NCBI GenBank assembly: GCA_036583965.1
Contig: JAZBQD010000027.1
Location: 30,449,001 to 30,513,000, forward strand
Length of the DNA: 64,000 bases
Direction: 5' to 3'
Source: Prunella strophiata
Lineage: Eukaryota; Chordata; Aves; Passeriformes; Prunellidae
Under the pieces are notes generated by a model, which was not told the DNA's origin, made no database searches, and was given only the letters and a program-made list of their open reading frames with translations. This document shows positions 47,451 to 59,377 of the stretch, one piece after another (position 1 is the first letter of the stretch; the number at the start of each line of letters is the position of its first letter). A program made the translations under genes and the position numbers.

Positions 47451-47507
47451 GGAAAGCCAATTTTTTTTTCTCTTCTCTGATCTTTATCCATAAACAAAGG
47501 GTTAATG

Positions 47508-47558
47508 GCTGAAGTTGATTACCTTAAAGGTCATTTCCAACCTAAAAATTTCTGAGAG
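47508..47558 (+). mobile_element. CR1 3' tail fragment
   Basis: GGCTGAAGTTGATTACCTTA and AAGGTCATTTCCAACCTAAA followed by AATTTCTGAGAG is a short, diverged forward CR1 terminus of about 50 bases. Confidence 0.75.
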
Positions 47559-49596
47559 CCTTTCAGAAAGAGCAGCAGAATTTTGCAATACATTAAAAGA
47601 GCTATATTCTACTCAATAGCACTCCCTCATCATTTCTAAGTATATTTTTCTCTTTTCAAACCATTATAAATTTGAGCAGCTACCCTGAAGGATCCTATCT
47701 GAAGGCATCACCAACCTTTGGGATACATTCTTTGGTACCTAGCTTGCAGCTAAAAGAGCACAATGCCAAAGCACATTAAGTAGATTATTTCCAGTGAACC
47801 CTCCTTATGAAACCAATTTTTTTTTTCTCTTTTTTTTCCCTAGAGAAAGGTGAAACATTTAATTTCAACATAAAAGATCTTTTTTCTTATAGATAATAAT
47901 AATGATTGAGGAGTTGAGAGAGGGATACAGGTTAGATATTATACATGCAAAATGCCATCAGTGCTTGTTGTTCTGCTGGGTGAATACTTTGTTCAGGATT
48001 TCTGAGAGATGAGTCCTTCAAAATTAAATGAAAAAAATATGTCTTCAAGTTCAAGGCTGTTTATCACCAATTCAAAACCTGGGGTTATTGTTCTCTCTCA
48101 ATTTTATAATTATGCATTGAAACAGAAATATTTTTTTCTATATGAAAATTCAGCCCAGAAGAATAAAACTGATGACAAGAGATAATTAATTCAGGGGAGC
48201 ACAGCGAGAAACTCATTAAAAGGCAACAGATTGATGACATCTGTTAAAGCATTAAATATATATCTCCAAAGCAATAATGTTGGTCTTTGATCCTTTTTTT
48301 TCCCAGCCAAATGCAACAGATTTTTCTAGATTCTTAAAACTATCTTTTTTTTCCACTCAGGTTGGTAGGAAGTAGGCTCAAGTGTCTCGGTATTTGTTCC
48401 TACAAAGGAGATGCTTGTCTTCCTCATCAACATGAGGAAGATAAAGTGAGAAGATAACAAACTGAGGTTCAAAACAACTGTTCAGTGTCACAAATTAGGC
48501 TGCATGAGAAAGCAGGCCTTGAATGACCTAGGCTGAAATTAACAAATTAATATTAATTATGGCCTTTTCTCATAGACATTTAAGGATGACTTGTAAGCCC
48601 TACCAGTCTCTCTCTGAATCATTAAAAAAAAATCTCAATATTTCCCCACTCCAATCCCTGAAGAATTTATCACTTTTAACTGATTTTGCTCTCTTTACAT
48701 ATTGTTCAATCAATGTAATATAGTATATTAGAGTTATTTTAAGAATAAAAAAGTAAGGAAACTTGGTATTTTGGGGGACTTATATTCCCTAAGATTTGGG
48801 AGACTGTAAGAGAGAAATTTTTTGGAGAGTAAAGAACTGAGTTATGGGAATGACCATAAAAGCCTATGGAAAATGGTAGGGAACAATGGGAGCAGTCCAT
48901 TCCCCATGGCCAGAGTGTGATGTGTTCACACCAGAAAAACAGATATTCCAGTCCCAGGGAACACTTTCTATCAGGATGGATTTGGAACACAAGAACAGAG
49001 AGTAAGTTAAGTAAAATTCATGGAAACCTCCCAATGATTTGCACGCTGTACCAAGAACATAGACAATCCTATAATAGACTGTCCCTGGGTTATTTTTTAA
49101 TGGATGGGAAAAATTAGAATCCTACAAAATTTTTGGTTGAAGTAGGCAATTCTCTTACAGGAGAATTTTTAAATGTTTCTCTATTTAAAGATCTCTCTCT
49201 CTATTTGTATTATGAAAACCTAGAATGAGAAATTTCCATATTGAAAACAAATAAAAGCTGGTAGTTAAAGCCAAAAAAATATGGTTACAAATTAAATATT
49301 TATAAAATTGAGCAACATTTCAACCCATTTCAGTGAAGACACTTCAAAAGCTGGTGGAATGTGTGCATAGATATATAAAAAGAAATCTGTAATAACAGCA
49401 GATATACAGTCCTTTCTGCTACATCTAGTCAGTATTAAAATTAGTTTTTCCCAGAGGAAAAGCTGTCCCATTCCTACCAATTTTTATAAGTATTATTTGT
49501 GTTTATATCTTCCACAAACATACAGATTTCTTGGAGAGAGAGTGGAAATACGTTATGAGATATTCCTAAAGAGAGAGAAGGAAAAGGCAACAAGGC
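47559..49596. other. AT-rich unique non-coding DNA
   Basis: No gene or transposon is recognised. T-rich patches occur at 47818-47838. The segment 48180-48300 has enhancer-like AT words but no firm signal. Confidence 0.5.
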
Positions 49597-49601
49597 AAAA
49601 A

Positions 49602-49666
<65 letters not shown>
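49597..49666. repeat. A run with (CAAAA)n core
   Basis: Eleven A bases, then about five CAAAA units (49608-49633), then some 33 A bases. Read on the other strand it gives the all-Phe/Val frames seen there. Confidence 0.95.
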
Positions 49667-49668
<2 letters not shown>

Positions 49669-49827
49669 CCAACAACCAGGAAGATATTAAGACACTGCTG
49701 TCTGGTACAGGGAGACCAGAAGGCAGCACTGAATCCTGACTCATGGAATTGCAGAAAACTCAATGTGTTTAACAACCAGCAACAAGGGAAAGTGAGATAG
49801 CACATGTCTGGAGTCACATATTGGCAT

Positions 49828-49907
49828 TAGTTTGAAGTTTATAAATGTTAACTGACACCCAAATCCTTAGTTTGAAGTTTATAAATGTTAATTGACACCC
49901 AAATCCT
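49828..49907. repeat. 40-bp tandem duplication
   Basis: The unit beginning TAGTTTGAAGTTTATAAATG occupies 49828-49867 and 49868-49907 with a single C/T difference (TTAACTGACA against TTAATTGACA). Confidence 0.95.
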
Positions 49908-51321
49908 TGATTTCAAATTATGCTGAACCACACTTGGCACCCACACAACTCCCCTGCCAGAAAGAGGGAAATGAAACCACCACCATGTGTGCATAAAAGA
50001 CATGATTTAACTCAACAGTGGCCAGATTGTGCTTTAAATAATCCTAATAAAAAAGATACTTTCTACTGACACTGAGGAAGGAGTTCAATTTGTCTGGTTT
50101 TAGCCATGCAACTATTAAATATTAAATTTTTCTTTGGACAGAACCCTGTCTCAGAGTCAAATTGTGAAGGTCAAACCCAGATTATATCCAGCCCTGTAGC
50201 TCAGTAAATTCAGCATGGCCATTGTTATAAAAGCCCTTGGGCTGTGCACTGACTTTGCAAGGACTCAAAACCCTTCTTGGTCATGTTTGGTTTCAACTTA
50301 TTCTCTGCCTTAGGTTTAAGTGCTTGTACCAACAGCATTTCCAAAGACCTGGGGATGATGCCAATTTTGGGGGCATTTTGAATGTCATAACCACAATTTC
50401 CTAAACAGAAAGGAGTGACCAGGACTCAATGGATGCTGAGAACCCTGTTTGTAGTCTCAGCCAACACATGAGATCTGGAAAGAGAATGATGAGTCAGACC
50501 AGGATGGAGGAAATTTGATTCTTAATGATAAGAAGATAAACACAAATTGCAACAGTTTTATGATCAGTTTTAACATGCATCTCTGATAAAGAACATCTTC
50601 AAATACAAAATACAAAATATTATGGAAAATTAGGGATGGAAGTAGGTTTTGTATTTATTTGATTTCTACAGCAGCCTGACTTCTATCTCAGTGTATGAGG
50701 GTTCAGTCACCCTGTAAGGATATTGACTCTATTGACTTTGGAGAAAACTTCCTCACTCACAGCAATACTAAAAGACTTCTCTGTTTGCTGTTGCCTTTAC
50801 CCATCATTCAATGTTATCCCATATTTTAAATTTTAAGATACATTAAAAAAAATGGGGTTTCTTTAGAATTTGATATTTCAAATTTCTCATCATAACTTCT
50901 TTCTTAACCTCTCTGAAAACCAAACAAGCTCATTGTTTTCTCCTGACATAAGTGCAGGAAAATCATTTCCATAATTTTCAGGATAACTTTTCACTTCCTT
51001 AAAATCATAAGCCCCAGGGTGATGGGATTCTCTTCATTTCCTACACCAATTACAGCACTGCTGAATAATTTGAATTTGTAAACAATCCACTGGGTTTGTT
51101 TTTTTCTGCATTTTGAATCTAAGGAACATTCCCATTGAAGGCTTGTATTCAGGCTCTGACCTATGGGCATTTTATGTGTAAAATTACATTTGTTAAGAGA
51201 AGGGGGGTTGGTTTACACCAAGATATACAAGAATATTGCAGTAGCATAGCCTATTGTGGGATGTCAGTTATACATTTGCCATATTGTTCTGTAGATAATT
51301 TCATGCTAAACTGATAGCTTG
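49908..51321. other. Unique non-coding DNA
   Basis: Nothing is recognised. The short duplication ACAAAATACAAAATA lies at about 50605-50620. Confidence 0.5.
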
Positions 51322-51594
51322 GGGTGACAGGATGAAGTAGAATGGTTTCAAATAAACAGAGAGTAGGGTCAGATGGGATATTGGGAAGGAATTGTTCCCT
51401 GTGAGGGTGGGCAGGCCCTGGCACAGGGTGCCCAGAGAAGCTGTGGCTGCCCCTGGATCCCTGGCAGTGCCCAAGGCCAGGCTGGACGGGGCTTGGGGCC
51501 ACCTGGACTTGTAGAAGTTGTCCCTGCCCATGGCAGGGGGTGGCACTGGATGGGCTTTGAGGTCCCTCCCAGATCAAATCATTCTGTGATTTTA
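51322..51594 (+). mobile_element. CR1 LINE 3' fragment (best preserved here)
   Basis: About 273 bases run in forward order: GGTGACAGGATGAAG, AGATGGGATATTGGGAAGGA, GTGAGGGTGGGCAGGCCCTG, GCACAGGGTGCCCAGAGAAG, CTGGATCCCTGGCAGTGCCC, GCTGGACGGGGCTTGGGGCC, CCCATGGCAGGGGGTGGCAC, CTTTGAGGTCCC and ATTCTGTGATTTT. It is the least diverged copy in the window and serves as the internal reference for recognising the others. Short frames on both strands are by-products. Confidence 0.97.
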
Positions 51595-54500
51595 TCTTAA
51601 ATAAACTAAGGAGAGTTTCTACCCCAGATCTTACAACTTCACTCTAAACTCTGACACAGATTTTAAAGTTACTTAAAAAATTCACACAACAGAAAAGGAA
51701 AGTCTCAGCAGACATTGCATCATCTGGTGTCAAAATTGGCAATATTTGAGGCAGAAGAGGGAGAAATAATCCATAAATTTCCACCTTTGTTGGTTATCAT
51801 GTGCTGTCAGCCACTGTCACTTTGTGATTTACACAGCGTTAAGGTAATGCCATCATTGATACCCAAGGATCCAACAGCAGTACAGCACAGTGCTATGAGG
51901 AAATTGCAAAATCTTGCCATTAAACCTCAAAATGACATTTTTAATAGTAACATCAGAATTTTAATGCCCCAAAATTAGTCTTCTTTCCAGGAGTTTTCAG
52001 CATGCTGTCTTATCACAGAAATCACACTGCAATTAGCTTTCCCTACGCCCTGCACAATGTCAGGGAACAAATATTATTTTCCCCTTGCAACGTGCAATGC
52101 ATTGATACTTCCTTTGAGCCTTAATTCACTTTTTTTTTTTTTTTTTTTTTTTTCTGTTCCCATCAATGAAGGCACTGCTCCACTTACTGAGGAAGCAAAT
52201 TACTTTTCCATTATAATGTAATGATGCAGGAAAGTGGTATTTTCTAACAATAGAAAATAAAATCTCCCTGTCTTTCTGAGCAAGAAAAACACTTCACAAC
52301 TATTAAAAATGCTATAAAGCAAAATAAAATTAGCTTCCAGTGGATATTGTGATAAATACCAAATTAATGCCAGAAATAAATTTGTTGCTAAGGTTCCTGT
52401 TTCTGCTGCCTTTCTCAAATCAGGTTTATTGTTTGTAGTTATGCCCAGCTTTAGAAAGCAGCAGAGAAGAGTAGAGATACATTAGTTCAGGGTATAAGCT
52501 TAGTGTCTATAATTCATTCCTGAGAGCCACCAACTGTCCTTTCCCAACTTTTGATTAAATGGATGATTTCAGAACTGTTTGAACATATACCTTGAGCTAA
52601 AAACTGCTAAAAATCATGTTTAATGACAGACAGAATTGTAAGTGAAAGTGTCAGGAAATAAATTCTCCTCAAGCAAATCTACTTGTTATTGTCAAGATTA
52701 AAAACATCACTTGTCCATAAATATGCACAAGAAATGCTTCTTTGTCCTTCTAAAAATGTAAAAGTTGCCAGAAAGTTCTTATTCATTAGATAAAAATCTT
52801 TGCCAAAAGAGATGAGAAGCACTTTCTATATTTCTGGGAGCTTGACACTTCCACCTTCACACTAAGATTCAAGTCTCTCTGTCATTTCTTGTCTGTAATT
52901 AATTGTTTACACAGTTTGGAACAAAGACTGAAGGCAGCTCAGCTGAGAACACTAATGTGGCACTAGGGCAAAATCAGGGCTCAAAACTGCATGTCCCACA
53001 ACACAGCTAAATGTTGTTTATTGCCACTGACTGGGTTCTGTTCTGAAACTAAACCTAGAAATTTGAATGCCTAAATTTTGAAAACCCACTCCATTATGGG
53101 ACACAATATAATTTCTTTTTAAAAATATGAGCAATTTACCATTTTAGACAAATATTTTCATAATTTTCTTTTCTCCCCACACATATTTATTACTTAGTCT
53201 AAAGTCCCACATTGGCAGCCTCCCCCTTGGTGTGCTCTGCATGACTGAAGGGTAGGAAAGAATCTAATGATTAAAACTGATTTTAAAGATATGCTGTTTT
53301 CAACACCTTTTTGCCTTGTGGCATAGACCTTAAGCTGAAGGAATGACAGTCACAGCCCATCATGCTGCAAGTGGCAAAGTCCTTCTGAGAGTTTTAGATC
53401 AGCAAGATCCAGTTCAGAAATGCAGATGTGGGATCTCTTATACTGGGCAGTGCTTTTTCAGTTGCAGCTGAAAACCCAACACAGTATTTTCTATCCTGGC
53501 AAGGATTGGTCTTATCAGGTGGCACAGCAAGAAATTAATTTGGTTTAATCCCCCATTTTGGTAACTGCTGAGAAAATTACATGGGAACTTGGGGAAAAAA
53601 AAAAAATCCAAAACCCAAACAACACCCATAAATCTAAAATACATCTCTCCTCATGAATAGATTTTGTTCTACAATGAGATGACTTTCTGAGGTAAGCAAG
53701 AGCATCCCTGAGGAGGTTAATTTTAAAAGGGCTTCTCCCATCTGTATTTGATTAGTGGGCATTTCATGGAGTTCAGCCAGAGCCTGACTGCACAGAGATC
53801 ATGGAGCTATTTCTACATCAGGTGTCAGAAAAATATCTACTTGTTCTCTGCCATCATCTGTTTACAGGCTATCAAAACACTTTCCTTTTCCACTGAATTA
53901 TTAGTAGCAACATCAAACTCTTCATAACAGCAGGGAGAATAAAATATACTCTTTTCTCATTAGAAAAAGTGTGAAATCTTCTGTACCACTTCAGCATGAT
54001 AAGCACAGGAAGCACATTTCTTTGCCAAAGAAACCTAAATATTAATGGAATAATGGAACTGGAAATGGAATGCTAATGGAAAGCCATTGTTAGTGCTAGT
54101 TCGAGGTAATTTAACTCTGTTGTGGCACCATTTAACAACCTTGTGACTGATTAATGCAAAATAATGACATGGATATAAACCTGGATTGACTGACAACACT
54201 CATTTCCAAAGAATAAAGAAATAAAAATTATTACCTTGTGCATAATGCTGAACCTGCAATTTAGAAACACACACACATGGTTGGAAAATTACAAAACATC
54301 TACATATAAAAGCCTGATTTAGTGAATCTATAGCATTTAGTTTAGCTGCAATAAACTCACTATTACACAACAATTTATGACATTTAGTTAAGTACAGTCA
54401 AGGGCATAAATATAAAATTGAAAACACTAGGATAGGATGAAGTTTTACAGAAAAATAAGGACACAAGGAATCCCCAAAAGATTATAAAAGACATAAGATG

Positions 54501-57319
54501 TATTGGTTTGCCATCTACTTTTAATAGGTTTTTGACAGGAAAAATAAATTTACTGAAGTCAAAATAGTTCTCATCTACCTGTTCTTCATCTCCTTACTGA
54601 ATACTACTGAAGGCTTGAGATTGCACACAAAAAAAGAGCACAAGGCTGTTTTGGGGGGAGAAGAATAAAAAAGCACTCTAAACCCCCTATTTTCTGGCTA
54701 ATAAAATAAAAATTGCTATTCCACCTGCATGAACCCAGCCATGTGCTGTTCGGAGATCATGTATGGCATGTGTGATACTTTAATATCTTCTTTTTCTGCT
54801 ACCTCTTACCCACATGATCTGTAAAATAATGAAAATATTGCAAATTAAGGAATTTCAAAATTTCATTAGATTGTAATTTCATTAAATGTTCATTGCTTCT
54901 TGTCCTGTCCCTGAAAAGACAGAATTAAGTTAAATTGGTGGGAACAAATTCTCACCTTGTAAAAAGCATTATTAGAATTCAAGAAACAATGCCTGATCCA
55001 CATGAAACAATCTGAGGAATATACATCACACACTTGCTGCCACTTCTGGTCCATAAAATGGGAATCCACTTTGTGCTCCTGAGCTAATGAAAGTGGGGAG
55101 GACTTTGGAGCCATTACATTTCTACCCTTATTACTTAATAGACTTCCCACATATCCATTCCAGGTAAGAACATTTCAGGTCTAAACTCCTCTCTGGGATT
55201 ATGTATTTCTTCATTACATCTCTAAAGCCCTTCTGTGCTATTATTCTGCTAATGTTAATGCACCATGAACATTCAACTCCGTGTCTTTTTGCCAAATGCC
55301 CTCTCCCTCCTCTTTCCAATAATTCATTAAACCCACCTCTTCCAGGAATCATTCCTACTTTGTTTTTCTCTAATCATTAATCTTTTCATGCTTTTCACTA
55401 CTTTAAATCTTGTTCAAATCCCCATTCCCTTCCTATCATTAGGTGAAGCTGACTGCTTCTTGTAGCTTTCATTAAGGATAAAATGAAAATCCCTCATCAT
55501 GTGGAACTCTTGTTTCCAACCAAGAGGGACAAAAAGAGGTATTTTTTTCTCATAACTTGCAAAGTGAAAATATTTGGTTAGAGGAGTTCAGGTAGCCAAA
55601 TGGACCTAAACAGGGCTTCATGGGTGGAATATTTCTGATATAAGATTTATTATCTGTCAAACTATGAAAGACTGGGCATTGCAAACTCTTCAAGAATCCC
55701 TTAGAAGAGCCTTGAGTGGAGGCAATAAATCAGTTTATTTCCTTGTTACATGCCCAGGGTTTTCCATGTGTGTGCCTGTAATTGCAACCAAAATCTCATT
55801 ACAACTCAAAATTTAGGTACAGGTCAAATGGTACAATTTTCATGTATAGAGATTAAAACCTAATTTTAGTCCCAATAATATTGTGACTATCTCAACAAAA
55901 TTCATCACCTTTCATTTGTGGTTCAACTGCAATCTTCTGTATTAGTTTTTTGTGAAGTTAAATCTGACAGAACCCCATTGGACACTGAAATTTGGATCTA
56001 TTTTGTACAAATATGTGAACCTCTGATATCTAGGATGTATATTCCCAACCATATATAAGAGCTACAGAAACCAGAGTGAACTGGAAGAAAAAAGTATTTA
56101 TATAAAAGGTTGAATAATGTGAGCATGTCTGAGCTTCATTTATGGAGGACAGACAGAAAAAATGGGAAAGATAACACTAATATATCTCAAATTCCATGAA
56201 TGTAAAATGACAAATACCATTGGTTTTTAACCCAGACTTGGAATTCATGTCACCCCCTCTCACTGAAAACCAAATTTATTTCTTCCACAGTGTTGCCTCT
56301 TCCTTCCTGCTGCTTTCATCTGAATAATCTTGTTCACCTGCAGCCCTCTCCTCTTCCTGTTTTAATCTCCTCCAACCAGGGAATTATCCCTCTCTCCACC
56401 TCTGGTGATTTAATCACCCTGAAGTTCAACAACAAGATTAGTATTTGCATATTTGATGGGGTTTATGCTGTACTAGTGAGAAATTTTGGTCCAAATGCTG
56501 GGGTTTTTTTTATCACATTTCAGTCTGTTACATAGGAAAATTTTCAGTTTTAATGGCAATACATTATAAACTCTTCCCATACCTCAAGTATATCCAACAA
56601 TAATTACTAAGTTGCTGTCAGTGGTGCATTATGAAGAGAGCACATTGTTGAGAACAGCTTAATAATTTACAAGTTTTCATTTTAGAAACCTCTTAAGCTT
56701 CTCTTAACATTCTGTACCACAGAGAAAACATTTACCCTAATTAATTTCTTGGACTTTTCCTTCTAAAATTTCCTACTTTATATTTTCCCACAGGCAACCG
56801 GGAACATGTGCATTTAGTGATGTCTCCAAGCTGTCAGAACTGAACTGAAATTACAGCTGTGCTTCTTACAGTGCTTTGGGTTCCCTTCTCTCCTTTGAAT
56901 GGTTTTGTGCCACTTAAATTTTATGAATATTAAGTTCTTTTTACCAACCTGTTAAGAAAGAGAAAAAATGCTGTGTTTATGACCCCAGAACCTGGACTGG
57001 TGACCCCATCCTTACCAAATTCTTCAAATGCTGGATAATGCAAAGCTTAAGTATTAACATGGTAAAGTTTGGAAGCCTCTTTTGCCACTGGAGCACCTTT
57101 AGTGGCTCTGCAGAGGAATCATGATGGGATTCCTTGGAGCACCAGCTCTGCCCTGACTGATCCCTCAGGCTGCTCCAGAGCAGGGCTGGGAGCTACTCCT
57201 GAACTCAATGGAGGGGCCCAGGAACCTCCCAGGTGTGCTTTGGTTTGTGTCAAATAGCTCCAAACAAGGAAATTTGATGTGAAACACTAAACCTCCACAG
57301 GGGAAATGTTCAATGAACC
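51595..57319. other. Long AT-rich unique non-coding DNA
   Basis: This 5.7-kb stretch has no recognisable transposon and no supported gene, the longest such run after the first 8 kb. It contains the 24-base T run at 52130-52153, an A run at 53595-53606, ACACACACA at 54270-54277 and otherwise featureless sequence. A GC-richer patch at 57080-57250 is unidentified. Confidence 0.55.
52130..52153. repeat. Homopolymer T run (24)
   Basis: Twenty-four T bases after TTAATTCAC. No polyadenylation hexamer is seen on the minus strand beside it. Confidence 0.95.
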
Positions 57320-57470
57320 CTTCAGAGGGTGCTGGACTCTGATGTCCAGAGAAGTTGTGGCTGCTCCACCCCTGAAGTTTCCACAGACAGGCTGGATGAG
57401 GCTTGGAGCAACCTGGAATAGTGGAAGGTGTCCCTGCCCATGGCAGGGCGTGGTGTGATACCTTTCAAGG
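57320..57470 (+). mobile_element. CR1 LINE 3' fragment
   Basis: GATGTCCAGAGAAGTTGTGG, CAGGCTGGATGAGGCTTGGA, GCAACCTGGAATAGTGGAAG and GTGTCCCTGCCCATGGCAGG are in forward order. After the GGCAGGG block the match decays (CCTTTCAAGG) and the final tail is lost. Confidence 0.92.
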
Positions 57471-57746
57471 TTTAAGGATGTGCTGGAGAGAAACAGATAC
57501 ACAGAGCTGTCAATAATTTAAGCCCTATGTAACACATTTTTTGGAAGGACACTGGACATCACTAGCACTGGACATCACAACAGTGATCCAGGTAGAAAAC
57601 TGGTGAATTAGTACAAACAGCACACCATTCCCATTCCATTGACTTGGGGAATATCCATACAGGGTTTTCCAAGACCTTTTCAGTGTCTGGGTCTACAGTG
57701 GGTTCATCACATTCAGGGGCCAGGACACCAGCAAGGGCTGGACAAC
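57471..57746. other. Spacer between CR1 fragments
   Basis: It contains the short tandem repeat CACTGGACATCACTAG / CACTGGACATCACA at about 57550-57581 and no other recognised feature. Confidence 0.6.
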
Positions 57747-58018
57747 AGAATCACAGAATAACTAGGGGTGGGAAAGACCTCTAAGGTCACCAAGTCCAAC
57801 CATCCACCCAGAACCAGCACCATGCTCACCACTAATCCATGTCCCCAAGTGCCATATCCACATGTTTTTGAACACTCCCAGGGATGGTGACTCCACTACT
57901 TCTCTAGGCAGGCTGTTCCAGGGCTTTACAGCCCTTTCCATAAAGATATTTTTCCTGATATCCAATCTAAACCTATTGTGCACCTCGAGGCCATTTCTTC
58001 TTGTCCTGTTATTCAATG
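57747..58018 (-). mobile_element. CR1 LINE 3' fragment (older subfamily type)
   Basis: Reversed CR1: GAATCACAGAATAACTAGGG, AAGGTCACCAAGTCCAACCA, AAGTGCCATATCCACATG, CCCAGGGATGGTGACTCCAC, AGGCTGTTCCAGGGCTTTAC, GATATCCAATCTAAACC and TCTTCTTGTCCTGTTATTCA. About 270 bases are preserved, resembling the copy at 8337. It lies tail-to-tail with the plus-strand copy at 57320. Confidence 0.93.
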
Positions 58019-58099
58019 CAAAGCTGGATGTGAATGCCCTGGGTCCATCATGCTGGTCCTAACTGGGCTGGAGAAGCAGAGCCTGTACTGGTGCATGAG

Positions 58100-58518
58100 T
58101 GTGGCACCCACATTCTCTGAACATGATTCCTTCACTCAGGTTTTTCTCCTGGGAAGCTGGAAGAGGCAGAGAGAGGCCCAGAGAAAGAAAACAATTATTA
58201 TCTCATTTGCTTCTCCTGTGTTGTGCTCATGTGGAATGTGTTTGGAGGTTGTTTATCTGAAGGTGATTGTTTGATTGGGCACTGTGTGAGTTATGACTTA
58301 TTGGACGAATTAGAGCCAAGCTGTGTGGGGGACTCTGGAAAGAGTCATGCAGTTTTGATTAGTCCTTCTTTAGCATTCTTTTAGGATCCTTCTGTATTCT
58401 TTAGTATAGTTAATATAGAATTCTTTAATATAATATAATAATAAAACAGCCTTCTGATAACATGGAGTCAGATGCATCATTCTTCCCTGTCATGGAGCTT
58501 GTCTGCTTTTACAATACA
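58100..58518 (+). mobile_element. Solo LTR of an avian class II endogenous retrovirus
   Basis: The element starts TGTGGCACCCACATTCTCTG and contains AGGCAGAGAGAGGCCCAGAG, a GGGGACTCTGGAAAGAGTC block, an AT-rich promoter-like segment (TTTAGTATAGTTAATATAG), the polyadenylation signal AATAAA at 58440-58445 and a terminal CTGATAACATGGAGTCAGA block. Matching hexamers CATGAG flank it at 58094-58099 and 58517-58522, the signature of integration; a six-base duplication is typical of class II (ERVK-type) elements. The last two bases, CA, may belong to the LTR or the duplication, so its length is 417 or 419. No gag, pol or env remnants and no second LTR occur nearby, so recombination has removed the provirus. 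I recognise the sequence type from songbird TguLTR-type repeats. Confidence 0.88.
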
Positions 58519-59142
58519 TGAGCTGTGTGAACATTGATGAATAGAAACCCTTGAACAGAAATTGTTCTGCACCTGCAGTAACCCATCCTCCCTCACAAAC
58601 TTTAAATGGGCTGTTCTTGCAGCTGTTTGCACCATGAGAAAAATATGTTTTGTTTAAACAGTGGTGAGCCTGATAGTTAATGGAGAAGGGAAATGAAAAC
58701 CAGTGAAAGTTAAAAGGACTAAATAGGTGTGTACAGAAGCTGAAAGTTCTGATCAGTATGTAAATCTCTTCTAGCAGGCTCATGAGGCACTGCTGGGAAG
58801 CAGAATCAGAGTCAATGTGTTGACAGTAAACTTTATCTTGACCATCTGCCACCACTAATCAGATACAATTGGCACTTTTAGTTTGAAGGGAAACATGCTC
58901 AGGACCTGCGATCCCTCCTGGATAGCAAGGATCTAAAAGTTTATCTGCACACAACACTTCATTTGAATTTGTTTACCTTGAAGGAAAACAAGATTAAGGA
59001 TGAAGCATATGCTCCAACAAAGCAGTGAATCGGTTTGAGGTGATAACTGCGGAAACAAACTCCAGGGGTAAAAATAAACCAGTGAAATAAATTCAGTTTA
59101 TGTTGAATAAGCAGGTTCTTTCCTAACTGAAATATCATGGCA
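58519..59142. other. Unique non-coding spacer
   Basis: No repeat or gene is recognised between the solo LTR and the next CR1 copy. A 121-codon reverse frame (58490-58855) overlaps the LTR end and has no recognisable relative. Confidence 0.5.
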
Positions 59143-59377
59143 ACTGTTGGAGCAAGTCCAGAGGAGGCACCATGATGTTCAAAGGGATGGAGCAGCTCTG
59201 CTGTGAGGAAAGACTGGGAGAATTGGGATTGTTCAGCCTGGAGAAGCTTTGGGTTGATCTCATTGTGGCCTTCCAGTGTCTGAAGGGGCCAACAGGAAAC
59301 AGGGAGAGAGACTGTCTATGAGGGATGGAGTGACAGGGTCAGGGAGAACGGCTTCCCACTGCCAGAGGGCAGGATGG
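59143..59377 (+). mobile_element. CR1 LINE fragment cut at its 3' side by (TTTTA)n
   Basis: GTTGGAGCAAGTCCAGAGGA, GGCACCATGATGTTCAAAGG, TTGTTCAGCCTGGAGAAG, CTTCCAGTGTCTGAAGGGGC, AACAGGAAACAGGGAGAGAG and GAGTGACAGGGTCAGGGAG are consecutive blocks of the CR1 region upstream of the usual 3' end. The match proceeds to CCAGAGGGCAGGATGG, where the next expected bases would be TTAGATTGGATAT-like. There the pentanucleotide array begins. The normal 3' terminus is not found on the far side of the array. Confidence 0.9.

Larger units (their letters stand above)
45797..47507. other. Unique non-coding DNA
   Basis: No gene is supported. It contains the 32-bp duplication at 46629-46692 and the irregular repeat AAGTGGATAAAA at about 46397-46430. 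A candidate conserved block at 47340-47450 is a separate entry. Confidence 0.5.
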
